DNA of 64,000 nt from Glycomyces terrestris (GTDB taxonomy: Bacteria > Actinomycetota > Actinomycetes > Mycobacteriales > Micromonosporaceae), in assembly GCF_003933745.1 (NCBI RefSeq), contig NZ_RSEB01000001.1:682001-746000 (forward strand), given 5' to 3'. The translations under genes were made by a program, and so were the position numbers. Positions 27,520 through 36,278 of the stretch are shown piece after piece. The stretch's first letter is position 1, and each line of letters starts with the position of its first letter. The notes beneath the pieces were generated by a model. It was not told where the DNA came from. It worked only from the letters and a program-made list of their open reading frames with translations, and ran no database searches.

Positions 27520-29031
27520 GTGGATTCCGGGACCCTCCTCTCCGGCCGCTACCGGCTGGACCGGCCCATCGACTCCGGCGCCATGGGCGCGGTCTGGAGC
27601 GCGCGGGACGAGCGGCTCGACCGCGAGGTCGCCGTGAAGATCCTCCTCCCCGGGGTCGAGGACGACGGCGAGCGCTTCGAGCGGGAGGCGAAGACGCTCG
27701 CGAGCCTCAAGGGCCCGAACTACGTCGAGGTCTACGACTTCGGCGAGGAGGTCGACGGCGACCGGACCGTCCCGTTCCTGGTGATGGAGCTGGTCGAGGG
27801 CGTCTCGCTGGCGCGGCTGCTCGCGCGCGAGGAGCGGCTCGACCCGGCCCGCGCGATGCGGATCGTCGCCGACGCCGCCGACGCGCTGGACGCGGCGCAC
27901 CGCAAGGGGGTCGTGCACCGGGACGTGAAGCCCGCGAACCTCCTCGTGGACGCCGAGGACCGGGTGCGGGTGGTGGACTTCGGGATCTCGCTGCTCGCGG
28001 ACCGGACCCGGCTGACCGACAGCAGGGAGGTGCTCGGCACCGTCCCGTACGTCTCGCCCGAGCGCCTGCGCAACCAGGACGTGACCGGGAAGTCCGATCT
28101 GTACTCGCTCGGCGCGGTCGCGTACGAGTGCCTGGCCGGGACGCCGCCGTTCCCGGCGCAGGACCCGATGGCCGTCATCCACAGCCACCTGTACGAGGAG
28201 CCGCCGGCGCTACCGGGCTCGGTGCCGCCGCCGATCGCCGCGGTGGTCGCCAGGTCGCTGCGCAAGGACCCGGACGAGCGCTGGGAGTCGGGCGAGGCGT
28301 TCGCGGCGGCGTGCCGGTCGGCGGCGACCGGCGAGATCGCCGTCCCGGCCGAGCCCGGGCCGGCCGAGTCGGTGCCGCCCGAGGTGGCACCCGGGTCGGT
28401 GCCGCCCGGTGCCGCGCCGGACGGGGAGCGGCGGAGCCGGAAGCGCTTGGCGCTCTTGGTGGTCGCGACGGTGCTCGCGGCCGCGGTGTTCGGGTTCGTG
28501 GTGTGGAGCCCGTGGAGCGGCGACGGCACGACGGGCGCGGAGGCCGACGGCGAGTCCTCACTGGACAGCGCCGAGAACGCGGCCGGTGAACCCGGGGAGG
28601 AAGGGACGACCGGCCCGGCGTCGCCTTCGGCGTCGGAGTCCGCTGCGGCGCAGGAGGGCGAGTCGGCCGCCGAGGGCGGAGGGGACGGCGAGGACGGCGG
28701 GCAGGACGACGGCGGCGGGTCCGAAGGGGACTCCGGCGACACCGGCGGGGACGAGGACACCGAGACGGAGCGGCCGGTGAGCGGCAGCGGCACGGTCCCG
28801 GATGTGACGGGCATGACCACGTTCGCGGCCCGCGACCACCTGTACGGCCTGGGCTTCACGAACGTGGTGCCGAGCCAGGGGTACTTCGTGGGCGAGCACG
28901 CGGTGGTGCACTGCGACGTGGGGATCCAGAACCCGCAGGCCGGCTCGACCGCGGACTACGGGAGCCAGATCACGCTGACGTACAACTACGAGGACGAGCA
29001 CAACGGCGGCGGCACCTCCTGCGAGTGGTGA
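27520..29031 (+). CDS. Membrane Ser/Thr protein kinase with PASTA domain
   Basis: 503 residues from GTG 27520 (ACGAGG eight bases upstream; TTG 27514 is an alternative). The kinase domain spans about residues 9-270. It has the glycine loop DSGAMGAVW, VAVKIL, HRDVKPANLL, DFG, and GTVPYVSPE. A Pro/Glu linker, a membrane helix (LALLVVATVLAAAVFGFVVW, about 309-330) and a long acidic Gly/Ser/Asp spacer follow. One PASTA-like domain (VPDVTGMTTFAARDHL) ends the protein, with Cys residues near the end. PASTA kinases sense peptidoglycan fragments and regulate growth and division. A single PASTA is fewer than PknB's four. It is monocistronic. Confidence 0.93.
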   Translation: MDSGTLLSGRYRLDRPIDSGAMGAVWSARDERLDREVAVKILLPGVEDDGERFEREAKTLASLKGPNYVEVYDFGEEVDGDRTVPFLVMELVEGVSLARLLAREERLDPARAMRIVADAADALDAAHRKGVVHRDVKPANLLVDAEDRVRVVDFGISLLADRTRLTDSREVLGTVPYVSPERLRNQDVTGKSDLYSLGAVAYECLAGTPPFPAQDPMAVIHSHLYEEPPALPGSVPPPIAAVVARSLRKDPDERWESGEAFAAACRSAATGEIAVPAEPGPAESVPPEVAPGSVPPGAAPDGERRSRKRLALLVVATVLAAAVFGFVVWSPWSGDGTTGAEADGESSLDSAENAAGEPGEEGTTGPASPSASESAAAQEGESAAEGGGDGEDGGQDDGGGSEGDSGDTGGDEDTETERPVSGSGTVPDVTGMTTFAARDHLYGLGFTNVVPSQGYFVGEHAVVHCDVGIQNPQAGSTADYGSQITLTYNYEDEHNGGGTSCEW

Positions 29032-29168
29032 CCCCGCGGTGGTGACGTGAGCCGGGGTGGTGAAGTGGACGGTGCGGGTTGACCGCCGCGGCCCCGCCCT
29101 GAATGATGGAGCGGGCGACCGGTACAACAGTGCCTGAACGGTCACCACCTGAAGCGATTGGTCAGAAG

Positions 29169-29351
29169 ATGGAAGATAATCTGGGCGCCGCTCCCGGCGT
29201 GGTCGTCGGGGTCCTGCTCATCATCGCGGCGGTCATGTGGTTCTCCCCCGGCGCGCGCCACAAGTTCCGCAAGGCGACGCTGTGGCTGGTGATCGTCGCG
29301 GTCGCGATGATCATCATCTTCGGCTACCTGAACGCCGGCCAGGAGGCCTGA
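29169..29351 (+). CDS. Small two-helix membrane protein
   Basis: A 60-residue protein from ATG 29169 (an upstream ATG at 29103 would give 82). Two hydrophobic segments (VVVGVLLIIAAVMWF and LWLVIVAVAMIIIFGYL) are separated by a basic turn, SPGARHKFRK. There is no recognisable family. Coding-like codon bias and a canonical terminator just downstream support it as a real gene. Confidence 0.6.
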   Translation: MEDNLGAAPGVVVGVLLIIAAVMWFSPGARHKFRKATLWLVIVAVAMIIIFGYLNAGQEA

Positions 29352-29370
29352 GGACCCGAGTTCCGTACAT

Positions 29371-29402
29371 TCCCGCAGCTCAGCGAGGCTGCGGGATTTT
29401 TT
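29371..29402 (+). terminator. Rho-independent terminator
   Basis: Perfect 9-bp stem (29371-29379 with 29388-29396), 8-nt loop, followed by TTTTTT: the most classical terminator of the window. Confidence 0.92.
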
Positions 29403-29414
29403 CTACCCCGATAC

Positions 29415-29458
29415 TGGAACAGATCATTCCGGTCTGCTATAGTGGAATCAAACGTTCC
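29415..29458 (+). promoter_or_regulatory. Promoter and two TetR-type operators of the MFS gene
   Basis: A -10 TATAGT (29438-29443) lies 17 bp after TGGAAC (29415-29420), the likely -35. Two GGAA-N7-TTCC sites flank and overlap it: GGAACAGATCATTCC (29416-29430) and GGAATCAAACGTTCC (29444-29458), centres 28 bp apart. A related sequence precedes the tetR gene, so this is the probable site of that repressor. Confidence 0.7.
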
Positions 29459-29491
29459 GTTCCACAGAACTCGGATCAGCCGGAGGCTACC

Positions 29492-30964
29492 GTGACCGCC
29501 ATTCTCGAGACCCCCGCCCGCGACGCGCAGGCGCACCCCGCACCGACCGCGGCCGGGCCGCGGACCTTCCCGCACCGCTGGCTCGGCCTCGTCGCTATCC
29601 TCTCCGCGACCCTCCTCAACCTGCTCGACGCCTCGATCGTCAACGTCGCCGCCCCCGCGATCCGCAGCGAGCTCGGCGGCACCGCCGCGACCCTCCAGTG
29701 GCTCTCGGCCGGCTACACCCTCGCGCTCGCGATCGGCCTGCTGACCGGCGGCCGCCTCGGCGACATGTTCGGCCGCAAGAAGGTCCTCATGGTCGGCCTG
29801 GTCGGGTTCCTCGCCGCCTCGCTCGCCTGCGGCGCCGCCGGGACGATCGAGGTCCTCCTCGCCGCCCGCGTCGTGCAGGGCGTCTTCGCCGCGGTGATGG
29901 TCCCGCAGTGTTTCGGGCTCATCCGCGACATGTTCGGCCGCGACATGGGCAAGGCGTACGCGCTCTTCGGCCCGGCCATCGGCCTCGCGACGATCGCCGG
30001 GCCCGTCGTGGCCGGCCTCCTGGTCGACGCCGACCTGCTCGGCACCGGCTGGCGCTCGATCTTCCTGATCAACCTGCCGCTCGGCGCCGCCGCGATCGCC
30101 CTCGGCGCGAAGATCCTGCCCGCCGGCGCCCCGGCCGTCAAGGGCCTGAAGCTCGACCTCGGCGGCGCGCTCCTCGCCGCGGCCGGGATGTGCCTCCTGC
30201 TGGTCCCGCTGGTCGAGGGCCAGGAGCTCGGCTGGCCGGTGTGGTCGATCGCGATGCTCGTCTCCTCCGTCCCGGTCCTGGGCCTGTTCGCCTGGACCCA
30301 GGCCCGCCGCGCCCGCGCCGGTCGCAGCGCCCTGGTCGAGCTGAGCGTCTTCAAGAAGCGCTCGTACACCTCCGGCATCGCCTTCGTGGTCGTCTTCTTC
30401 GGCGCGGTCACCGGCTTCTCGCTCGCGGTGGGCCTGTTCCTCCAGCTCGGCCTCGGCTTCGGCCCGCTCCAGGCGAGCCTGGCGATGGCCGCGTGGGCCG
30501 TCGGCGCCTTCGTCGGCTCGGGCTCCAGCGCGGCCCTCGCCCCGAAGCTCGGCCGCGGCATCCTGCACGTCGGCCTCGGGACCATGGCCGCCGGCCTGGT
30601 CGTCATCTGGTTCCAGTTCGGCGCCGACACCCTGCCGGGCACCTGGGCCCTGTCCCCCGCGTTCGCGGTCTTCGGCATCGGGATGGGCATGATCTTCGTG
30701 CCGCTCTTCGGGATCATCACCGGCGAGCTCGAAGACCACGAGGTCGGCTCGGCCTCGGGCCTGCTCGAATCCTTCCAGCAGGGCGCCTCGGCCCTGGGCG
30801 TCGCCGGACTCGGCACGGTGTTCTTCGCGCAGTTCGCGATCGGCTCCGGCGCGGCCGAGGCGATGCACGCCGCGCAGCTGGTCACCGGCCTGACGGTCCT
30901 CCTGACCCTGGTGGCCTTCCTGGTCGCGTTCGGCCTGCCGAAGCAGGCGAAGGCCGAGCACTGA
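29492..30964 (+). CDS. DHA2-type MFS drug efflux transporter
   Basis: GTG 29492 has CGGAGG (29481-29486). The 490-residue protein has about 14 membrane segments (EmrB/QacA type). It has motif D1-like LLNLLDASIVNVAAPAI in helix 1, motif A GGRLGDMFGRKKVL, and a motif C-like GPAIGLATIAGPVVAG in helix 5. It is a proton-driven exporter of unknown drugs or metabolites. It is followed by a tetR gene on the same strand, with matching operator-like sites before both, so the pump is probably repressed until the drug binds the repressor. Confidence 0.93.
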   Translation: MTAILETPARDAQAHPAPTAAGPRTFPHRWLGLVAILSATLLNLLDASIVNVAAPAIRSELGGTAATLQWLSAGYTLALAIGLLTGGRLGDMFGRKKVLMVGLVGFLAASLACGAAGTIEVLLAARVVQGVFAAVMVPQCFGLIRDMFGRDMGKAYALFGPAIGLATIAGPVVAGLLVDADLLGTGWRSIFLINLPLGAAAIALGAKILPAGAPAVKGLKLDLGGALLAAAGMCLLLVPLVEGQELGWPVWSIAMLVSSVPVLGLFAWTQARRARAGRSALVELSVFKKRSYTSGIAFVVVFFGAVTGFSLAVGLFLQLGLGFGPLQASLAMAAWAVGAFVGSGSSAALAPKLGRGILHVGLGTMAAGLVVIWFQFGADTLPGTWALSPAFAVFGIGMGMIFVPLFGIITGELEDHEVGSASGLLESFQQGASALGVAGLGTVFFAQFAIGSGAAEAMHAAQLVTGLTVLLTLVAFLVAFGLPKQAKAEH

Positions 30965-31042
30965 TCCGCCGTGAACCGCCGCGCCGGTCGTGCCCCTCGG
31001 GCACGGCCGGCAGCGGCGCTTCCGACAACAGCACATCAGAAT

Positions 31043-31066
31043 GAACCGCTCTGTTCCAGATAGGAT
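31043..31066 (+). promoter_or_regulatory. Operator-like site and -10 of the tetR gene
   Basis: GAAC-N6-GTTC (31043-31056, extended to TTCCA) resembles the two GGAAC/GTTCC sites before the MFS gene. TAGGAT (31061-31066) is a good -10, only seven bases before ATG 31074, so the mRNA may be leaderless. The half-site spacing differs by one base from the MFS sites. Confidence 0.5.
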
Positions 31067-31073
31067 GCGTGCC

Positions 31074-31724
31074 ATGACCGACAAGCCGCTCAGCGGGCGC
31101 AAGGCGCAGGCCGCCCGCAACGACAAGCTGATCTTGGAAGCCGCCCACGAGGTGTTCGTGAACGACCCGGAGGCGCCGATCGCCGAGGTCGCCAAGCGCG
31201 CCGGCGTCGGCATCAGCGCCCTGTACCGGCGCTACCCGAGCAAGGAGGACCTGCTCCGCAAGCTCGCCGGGGACGGCCTGGCCCGGTACATCGAGCTCGC
31301 GCGCGAAGCGGTCGAGTCCGAAGGAGACCCGTGGGAGGCGTTCCGGGCGTTCATGCGCGCGGTCGTGGTCGCCGACACGCCCTCGATAACGGTGCGCCTC
31401 GCGGGGACGTTCACGCCGAGCCCGGAGATGTTCCAGGCGGCCATGGAGGGCGACGCGGTGAACAAGGCCATGCTGGCCCGCTTCAAGGCCGCCGGAGTGC
31501 TCCGCGAGGACGTCGACAACGGGGACCTCCAGATGGTCACCGAGTCGCTCTCCTCGATCACCATCGGCGACGCCGACCGCACCCGCGAGACCCGCCTGCG
31601 GGCCCTGGAGCTGTACCTCCAGGCCCTCCGCGCCCCCGGCTCGGCCCCGCTCCCGGGCACCCCCGTCACCGACGAGGAGATGGGCGCCCGCTGGATCCCC
31701 AAGGGCGCCAACTGGGAACAGTGA
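31074..31724 (+). CDS. TetR/AcrR-family transcriptional repressor
   Basis: 216 residues from ATG 31074 (ATG 31065 in frame is an alternative). The N-terminal HTH is typical (IAEVAKRAGVGISALYRRYPSKEDLL). The C-terminal ligand domain is of the SbtR-like type, with conserved FMRAVVVADT and AGVLREDVDNGDLQMV. It probably represses the upstream DHA2 pump and itself through the GGAAC-type sites before both genes. Confidence 0.92.
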   Translation: MTDKPLSGRKAQAARNDKLILEAAHEVFVNDPEAPIAEVAKRAGVGISALYRRYPSKEDLLRKLAGDGLARYIELAREAVESEGDPWEAFRAFMRAVVVADTPSITVRLAGTFTPSPEMFQAAMEGDAVNKAMLARFKAAGVLREDVDNGDLQMVTESLSSITIGDADRTRETRLRALELYLQALRAPGSAPLPGTPVTDEEMGARWIPKGANWEQ

Positions 31725-31749
31725 GGGCTTCCTAGCCCCGACGTGGAAT

Positions 31750-31769
31750 GCCCGGCGAAACCGCCGGGC
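31750..31769 (-). terminator. Terminator of the variant tRNA-Gly gene
   Basis: Perfect 8-bp stem GCCCGGCG/CGCCGGGC with a 4-nt loop, downstream of the tRNA on the minus strand. Confidence 0.65.
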
Positions 31770-31785
31770 TTTCCTTCTTCAGTTG

Positions 31786-31883
31786 AGCGGACGACCGGGA
31801 TCGAACCGGCGACCTACACCTTGGCAAGGTGTCGCACCAGCGCGAAGCGCTGCCGAAGGCACAGCCAACTGCGCTACGTCCGC
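31786..31883 (-). tRNA. tRNA-Gly(GCC) variant with a 25-nt D-loop insertion
   Basis: Acceptor stem (GCGGACG/CGTCCGC), anticodon arm (loop TTGCCAA, anticodon GCC) and T arm are identical to the normal tRNA-Gly at 31952-32024. The D loop has 33 nt instead of 8. The D stem survives as GCGC/GUGC with one G-U pair. The insertion can fold into two small hairpins with UUC triloops (UGCC/GGCA and AGCGC/GCGCU). It is either a decaying gene copy or a structurally unusual tRNA. It has its own terminator. Confidence 0.65.
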
Positions 31884-31912
31884 CCCGAGGAAACCCCAAT
31901 ACCCGGGCAACG

Positions 31913-31937
31913 AAAAAGCCCGGCGGTGTCGCCGGGC
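31913..31937 (-). terminator. Terminator of tRNA-Gly
   Basis: Perfect 8-bp stem (31918-31925 with 31930-31937), loop of 4, followed on the minus strand by TTTTT. It lies between the normal and the variant tRNA-Gly genes. Confidence 0.8.
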
Positions 31938-31951
31938 CTTTCCATTACCTG

Positions 31952-32024
31952 AGCGGACGACCGGGATCGAACCGGCGACCTACACCTTGGCAAGGTGTCG
32001 CGCTACCAACTGCGCTACGTCCGC
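31952..32024 (-). tRNA. tRNA-Gly(GCC)
   Basis: A 73-nt cloverleaf: acceptor GCGGACG/CGTCCGC, D arm GCGC-AGTTGGTA-GCGC, anticodon loop TTGCCAA (anticodon GCC), T loop TTCGATC. CCA is not encoded. It is identical to the copy at 42922-42994. Confidence 0.95.
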
Positions 32025-32113
32025 ATCTCGCAGGTTTGCCCTGCGAACGAACAATACTGTAGCGCACCGTTCAGCCGGGCTTCATCGGGCCTTGGGCCCG
32101 ATTGGGGCTCAGC

Positions 32114-32779
32114 TCACGCCGGCGGCGCGTCCAGGCCGAGCATCGCCAGCGCGGCTGCGTCGAGCCCTTCGACGGCGACCTCGTGCGTGCGGTGCGCCTC
32201 CCAGCCGGCGCGGTCGAGGCGCCAGCGCCGGTCGATGCGGCGCACGTCGCCGAGGGTCTTGTGCTCGATGCCGTCGGCCTGGTACCCGAGTTTGCGCGAG
32301 ACGCCGGCCGAGGGGCCGTTGCCGTCGAAGGAGGCGCTGAGCGCGTAGTCGCCGCCGAGGCCGTCGAATATGAGGGCGAGGACGGCGGCGCGCATCTCGG
32401 TGCCGAAGCCCTGCCCGTGGTGCGGGAGGCCGAGCCAGGAGCCGGTGGTGGCCTCGCGGGTCACCTTGAACTCCCGGGCGGTGACCTCCTGCATGCCGAT
32501 GACCTGGCCGTCGTGGACGACGACGAACGGCATCGCCCAGTTCTCGGGGGTCGAGGAGGCGATGGCGCGCAGCTGCCAGAGGATCGTGGCGCGGCCGCGT
32601 TCGACCGGTTCGGCGTCGGTCCAGGGGACGACGAAGGGCATGAAGTCGGGTCCGTGGACGCCGCCGGCGGCCTGGTCGGCGAGGGCGACGAGGTCGTCGA
32701 GGTCGGGCAGGCGCAGTTCGAGGCGCTCGGTGCGCAGGCGGATCCGGTAGTGCGGGAGGTAGTCGGTAAGCATCGTCAT
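32114..32779 (-). CDS. GNAT N-acetyltransferase (RimJ/RimL-like), second of a tandem pair
   Basis: 221 residues from ATG 32779, which overlaps the preceding TGA (ATGA). The GNAT fold shows LRTERLELRLP at the N-terminus and the acetyl-CoA loop region HHGQGFGTEMRAAVLAL (R/Q-x-x-G-x-G/A variant). It is a paralogue of the gene just upstream: same length, same HxxDFMPFxxPWT and GxxTGSW motifs. Substrates may be the N-terminus of a protein or a small amine. Tight coupling suggests the two work together or formed by recent duplication. Confidence 0.9.
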   Translation of the reverse strand: MTMLTDYLPHYRIRLRTERLELRLPDLDDLVALADQAAGGVHGPDFMPFVVPWTDAEPVERGRATILWQLRAIASSTPENWAMPFVVVHDGQVIGMQEVTAREFKVTREATTGSWLGLPHHGQGFGTEMRAAVLALIFDGLGGDYALSASFDGNGPSAGVSRKLGYQADGIEHKTLGDVRRIDRRWRLDRAGWEAHRTHEVAVEGLDAAALAMLGLDAPPA

Positions 32780-33441
32780 TCGCTTTCGTGGTCGCCGAGG
32801 CCGAGCATCGCGAGGACCTCGCCATCGAGGCCCTCGACGGCGACGTCGTGGGTGCGATTGGCGTCCCAGTCGTCGCGGCTCAGGCGCCAGCGGTGGAGGT
32901 GGCGGCGCTTCCCTTGGACCTCGTGGAACTCCTCGCCGTCGGGGCGGTAGCCGAGGCGGCGGGAGACGCGTTCGGAGGGGTCGTTGCCGTCGTAGGAGCC
33001 GCTGCGGGCGGTCTCGGCGCCGAGTTCGGCGAAGGCGAGGTGGAGGACGGCGGCGCGCATCTCGGTGCCGTAGCCGTTGCCCTGATGGGCGCGACCGATC
33101 CAGGAGCCGGTGTCGACCTCGCGGACGACGGCGAACCGCTTGCCGGCGATGACCTGGACGCCGATGGGCTCGCCGTCGCGGAAGACGGTGAAGGGGAAGC
33201 CCCAGTCGTCCTCGTCCCAGCGGCCGATGGCGCGGTGGTACCAGAGGGCGACGCTGCGGGCGGCCTTGGCGGGTCCGCCTTCGGTCCAGGGGATGGAGAA
33301 GGGCATGAAGTCCGGGTCGTGGACGCCCGCGGCGGCGGCGTCCGCGAGGGCGGCGATCTCGTCGAAGGAGGCCGGCAGGCGCAGTTCGAGGCGGTCGGTG
33401 CGCAGGCGGAGCCGGTGGATCGGCAGGTGGTCGGCGAGCAT
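32776..33441 (-). CDS. GNAT N-acetyltransferase (RimJ/RimL-like), first of a tandem pair
   Basis: 221 residues. It opens with MLADHLPIHRLRLRTDRLEL, closely matching the paralogue downstream. The CoA-binding segment is HQGNGYGTEMRAAVLHL, and the C-terminus retains TVD-type VAVEGLDGEVLAMLGL, shared with the second copy. The stop codon overlaps the start of the next gene by four bases. No regulator is adjacent. Confidence 0.9.
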   Translation of the reverse strand: MLADHLPIHRLRLRTDRLELRLPASFDEIAALADAAAAGVHDPDFMPFSIPWTEGGPAKAARSVALWYHRAIGRWDEDDWGFPFTVFRDGEPIGVQVIAGKRFAVVREVDTGSWIGRAHQGNGYGTEMRAAVLHLAFAELGAETARSGSYDGNDPSERVSRRLGYRPDGEEFHEVQGKRRHLHRWRLSRDDWDANRTHDVAVEGLDGEVLAMLGLGDHESE

Positions 33442-33540
33442 GGTCCGATTCTCCGGGGGCCGGGGGCGGACGGCAATCGGTTATCGGTGCGCTGGGGCGC
33501 TTAGACTTCCGGTGACGCGTTTGGATGAGGGAGTCGCGGC

Positions 33541-33810
33541 ATGAACATGGGTCAGTCGGGGATGCTGTTCGTCTTCGGGATGTTCCTGCTCGTCACCGCG
33601 ATCATCATCGCGGGGATCTACTTCGCGGCGGCGGCGGCGAAGGCGCGGGCGGCGGCGGCGCAGGAGGCGCGGTACCGGGAGCTGGCGGAGAAGGCGAGCA
33701 CGGACGCGACGGAGATCCAGGCGTCGCTGATCGAGATCAAGTCGCGGCTGGCGTCGCTGGAGCGGCGGGCGAAGGACGCCGAATCGGGCGGGCGCGAAGA
33801 ATTCTCTTGA
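33541..33810 (+). CDS. Small membrane protein with cytoplasmic coiled coil
   Basis: 89 residues from ATG 33541. One membrane helix (MLFVFGMFLLVTAIIIAGIYFAA) is followed by an Ala/Glu/Arg helix with coiled-coil spacing (IQASLIEIKSRLASLERRAKDAE). No characterised family is recognised. It lies 40 bp before the phosphoketolase gene and could be co-transcribed with it. Confidence 0.7.
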   Translation: MNMGQSGMLFVFGMFLLVTAIIIAGIYFAAAAAKARAAAAQEARYRELAEKASTDATEIQASLIEIKSRLASLERRAKDAESGGREEFS

Positions 33811-33850
33811 ATCGCGGTCAATCCGCGCGTGATGGGGCACGCTCTGACGC

Positions 33851-36235
33851 ATGGACTCCGCGAAGACCGAACGCCCTGCCCACCCGCTCTCCGATGAGGA
33901 GCTCGCGCGCCTCGACGCCTACTGGCGGGCCGCGAACTACCTGACGGTGGGTCAGATCTACCTGCTGGACAATCCGCTGCTGCGCGAGCCGCTGCGGCCC
34001 GAGCACGTGAAGCCGCGGCTGCTGGGCCACTGGGGCACGAGCCCGGGTCTGAGCCTGATCTACGCGCACCTGAACCGGTGCGTCAAGGCGCGGGGGCTCG
34101 ACATGATCTACGTGTGCGGGCCGGGGCACGGGGGTCCGGCGATGGTCGCGAACACGTGGCTGGAGGGGACGTACCCGGAGCTGCACCCGTCGGTGGACCA
34201 CTCGGAGGAGGGGATGCGGCGGCTGTTCCGGCAGTTCTCGTTCCCCGGCGGGATTCCGTCCCATGTGGCGGCGGAGGTGCCGGGGTCGATCCACGAGGGC
34301 GGCGAGCTGGGGTACTCGCTCGCGCACGCGTACGGGGCGGCGTTCGACAACCCGGGGCTGACAGTGGCGTGCGTGGTGGGCGACGGCGAGGCGGAGTCGG
34401 GGCCGCTGGCGGGGTCGTGGTTCTCGAACGTGTTCCTCAACCCGGTCTCGGACGGCACGGTGCTGCCGATCCTGCATCTGAACGGGTACAAGATCGCGAA
34501 CCAGACGGTGTTCGCGCGGATCTCCGACGAGGACCGGGAGCACTTCTTCCGGGGCGCGGGGTACGACCCGGTGCTGGTCGAGGGGGACGATCCGGCGGAG
34601 GTGCACCGGGCGCTGGCGGCGGCGCTGGACCGGTGCTTCGACCGGATCGCGGAGATCCGGGCCGACGCGCGCGGGCGCGCGAACGGCGCGCCGGTGCGGC
34701 CGCGGTGGCCGATGGTGGTGCTGCGCACGCCGAAGGGCTGGACGGGTCCGTCCGAGGTGGACGGGGTGCCGGTGGAGGGGACGTGGCGGGCGCATCAGGT
34801 GCCGCTGGCGGAGGTGCGCACGAGCGCGGAGCACCTGGCGCTGCTGGAGGAGTGGATGCGCTCGTACCGTCCCGAGGAGCTGTTCGACGCGACGGGCGCG
34901 CCGGTGCCGGAGCTGCTGGGCCTGCCGCCGGAGGGCGAGGCGCGGATGAGCGCGAACCCGCACGCGAACGGCGGCCTGCTGCTGCGGGACCTGGTGCTGC
35001 CGGACTACCGGGACTACGGGGTCGAGGTCGAGGGGCACGGGGCGACGGTGGCCGAGGCGACGCGGACGCTCGGGGCGTGGCTGCGGGACGTCATGGACGC
35101 GAACCCGGACCGGTTCCGGCTGTTCGGGCCCGACGAGGTGGCGTCGAACCGGCTGGGCGCGGTGTTCGAGACGACCGACCGGCAGTGGGAGGCGGCGATC
35201 CTGCCGACCGACGAGCACCAGGCGCCGCACGGGCGGGTGATGGAGGTCCTCTCGGAGCACCTGTGCGAGGGGTGGCTGGAGGGCTACCTGCTGACGGGCC
35301 GGCACGGGGTGTTCACGAGCTACGAGGCGTTCATCCACATCGTCGACTCGATGTTCAACCAGCACGCGAAGTGGCTCGACGCCGCGCGCCGCATCCCGTG
35401 GCGGCGGCCGGTGGCGTCGCTGAACTACCTGCTGTCGAGCCACGTGTGGCGCCAGGACCACAACGGGTTCTCGCACCAGGACCCGGGGTTCCTCGACCAC
35501 GTGATGACCAAGAAGGCCGACGTCGTGCGGGTGTACCTGCCTCCGGACGCCAACACCCTGTTGTCCACGATGGACCACTGCCTGCGGAGCCGCCAGTACG
35601 TGAACGTGGTGGTCGCCGGGAAGCAGCCGGCGCTCCAGTACACGAGCATGGAGGAGGCGGTGCGCCACTGCGAACGGGGCCTGGGGATCTGGGAGTGGGC
35701 CTCGACCGACGGGGGCCGGGAGCCGGACGTGGTCCTGGCGTGCGCCGGGGACGTGCCGACGCTGGAGGTCCTGGCCGCGGCGGACCTGCTGCGACGCGAG
35801 CTGCCCGACCTGCGGGTGCGGGTGGTGAACGTGGTGGACCTGATGCGGCTCCAGCCCGATTCCGAGCACCCGCACGGCCTGAGCGACCGCGAGTTCGACA
35901 CGGTGTTCACCGCGGACCGGCCGGTCCTGTTCGCCTTCCACGGCTACCCGACGCTCATCCACCGGCTCACGTACCGGCGCGCCAACCACGCGAACCTCCA
36001 CGTGCGCGGCTACAAGGAGGAGGGCACCACGACGACGCCGTTCGACATGGTCATGCTCAACGACCTCGACCGGTACCGGCTGGTGATCGACGTGATCGAC
36101 CGCGTCCCGGGGCTGGGGGCGAACGCGGCGGGCCTGCGCCAGCGCATGGTCGACACCCGCCACGCGGCCCGCGAGCACACGCGCGCGCACGGCGAGGACC
36201 TTCCCGAGGTCTCGGATTGGAGCTGGCCGGGTTAG
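33851..36235 (+). CDS. xfp: Xylulose-5-phosphate/fructose-6-phosphate phosphoketolase
   Basis: 794 residues, the usual length. It is a thiamine-diphosphate enzyme: the N-terminal domain has [13 protein letters not shown] and the TPP motif [15 protein letters not shown]. The middle has the XFP-specific [16 protein letters not shown] and [14 protein letters not shown]. The C-terminal domain ends with the phosphoketolase [16 protein letters not shown]. It splits xylulose-5-P or fructose-6-P with phosphate to acetyl-phosphate plus glyceraldehyde-3-P or erythrose-4-P. The nearby pta-ackA operon can use the acetyl-phosphate. Confidence 0.97.
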   Translation: MDSAKTERPAHPLSDEELARLDAYWRAANYLTVGQIYLLDNPLLREPLRPEHVKPRLLGHWGTSPGLSLIYAHLNRCVKARGLDMIYVCGPGHGGPAMVANTWLEGTYPELHPSVDHSEEGMRRLFRQFSFPGGIPSHVAAEVPGSIHEGGELGYSLAHAYGAAFDNPGLTVACVVGDGEAESGPLAGSWFSNVFLNPVSDGTVLPILHLNGYKIANQTVFARISDEDREHFFRGAGYDPVLVEGDDPAEVHRALAAALDRCFDRIAEIRADARGRANGAPVRPRWPMVVLRTPKGWTGPSEVDGVPVEGTWRAHQVPLAEVRTSAEHLALLEEWMRSYRPEELFDATGAPVPELLGLPPEGEARMSANPHANGGLLLRDLVLPDYRDYGVEVEGHGATVAEATRTLGAWLRDVMDANPDRFRLFGPDEVASNRLGAVFETTDRQWEAAILPTDEHQAPHGRVMEVLSEHLCEGWLEGYLLTGRHGVFTSYEAFIHIVDSMFNQHAKWLDAARRIPWRRPVASLNYLLSSHVWRQDHNGFSHQDPGFLDHVMTKKADVVRVYLPPDANTLLSTMDHCLRSRQYVNVVVAGKQPALQYTSMEEAVRHCERGLGIWEWASTDGGREPDVVLACAGDVPTLEVLAAADLLRRELPDLRVRVVNVVDLMRLQPDSEHPHGLSDREFDTVFTADRPVLFAFHGYPTLIHRLTYRRANHANLHVRGYKEEGTTTTPFDMVMLNDLDRYRLVIDVIDRVPGLGANAAGLRQRMVDTRHAAREHTRAHGEDLPEVSDWSWPG

Positions 36236-36278
36236 CTTGCCGCGCAACGCGAATGGTGGAAGACGCGACCGCGGCGGC

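Noticed and set aside
31743..32340. Short + strand frames with [19 protein letters not shown] peptides
   Set aside because: These are translations of the tRNA-Gly genes on the other strand, a known artefact (the same peptide recurs at 42.9 kb).
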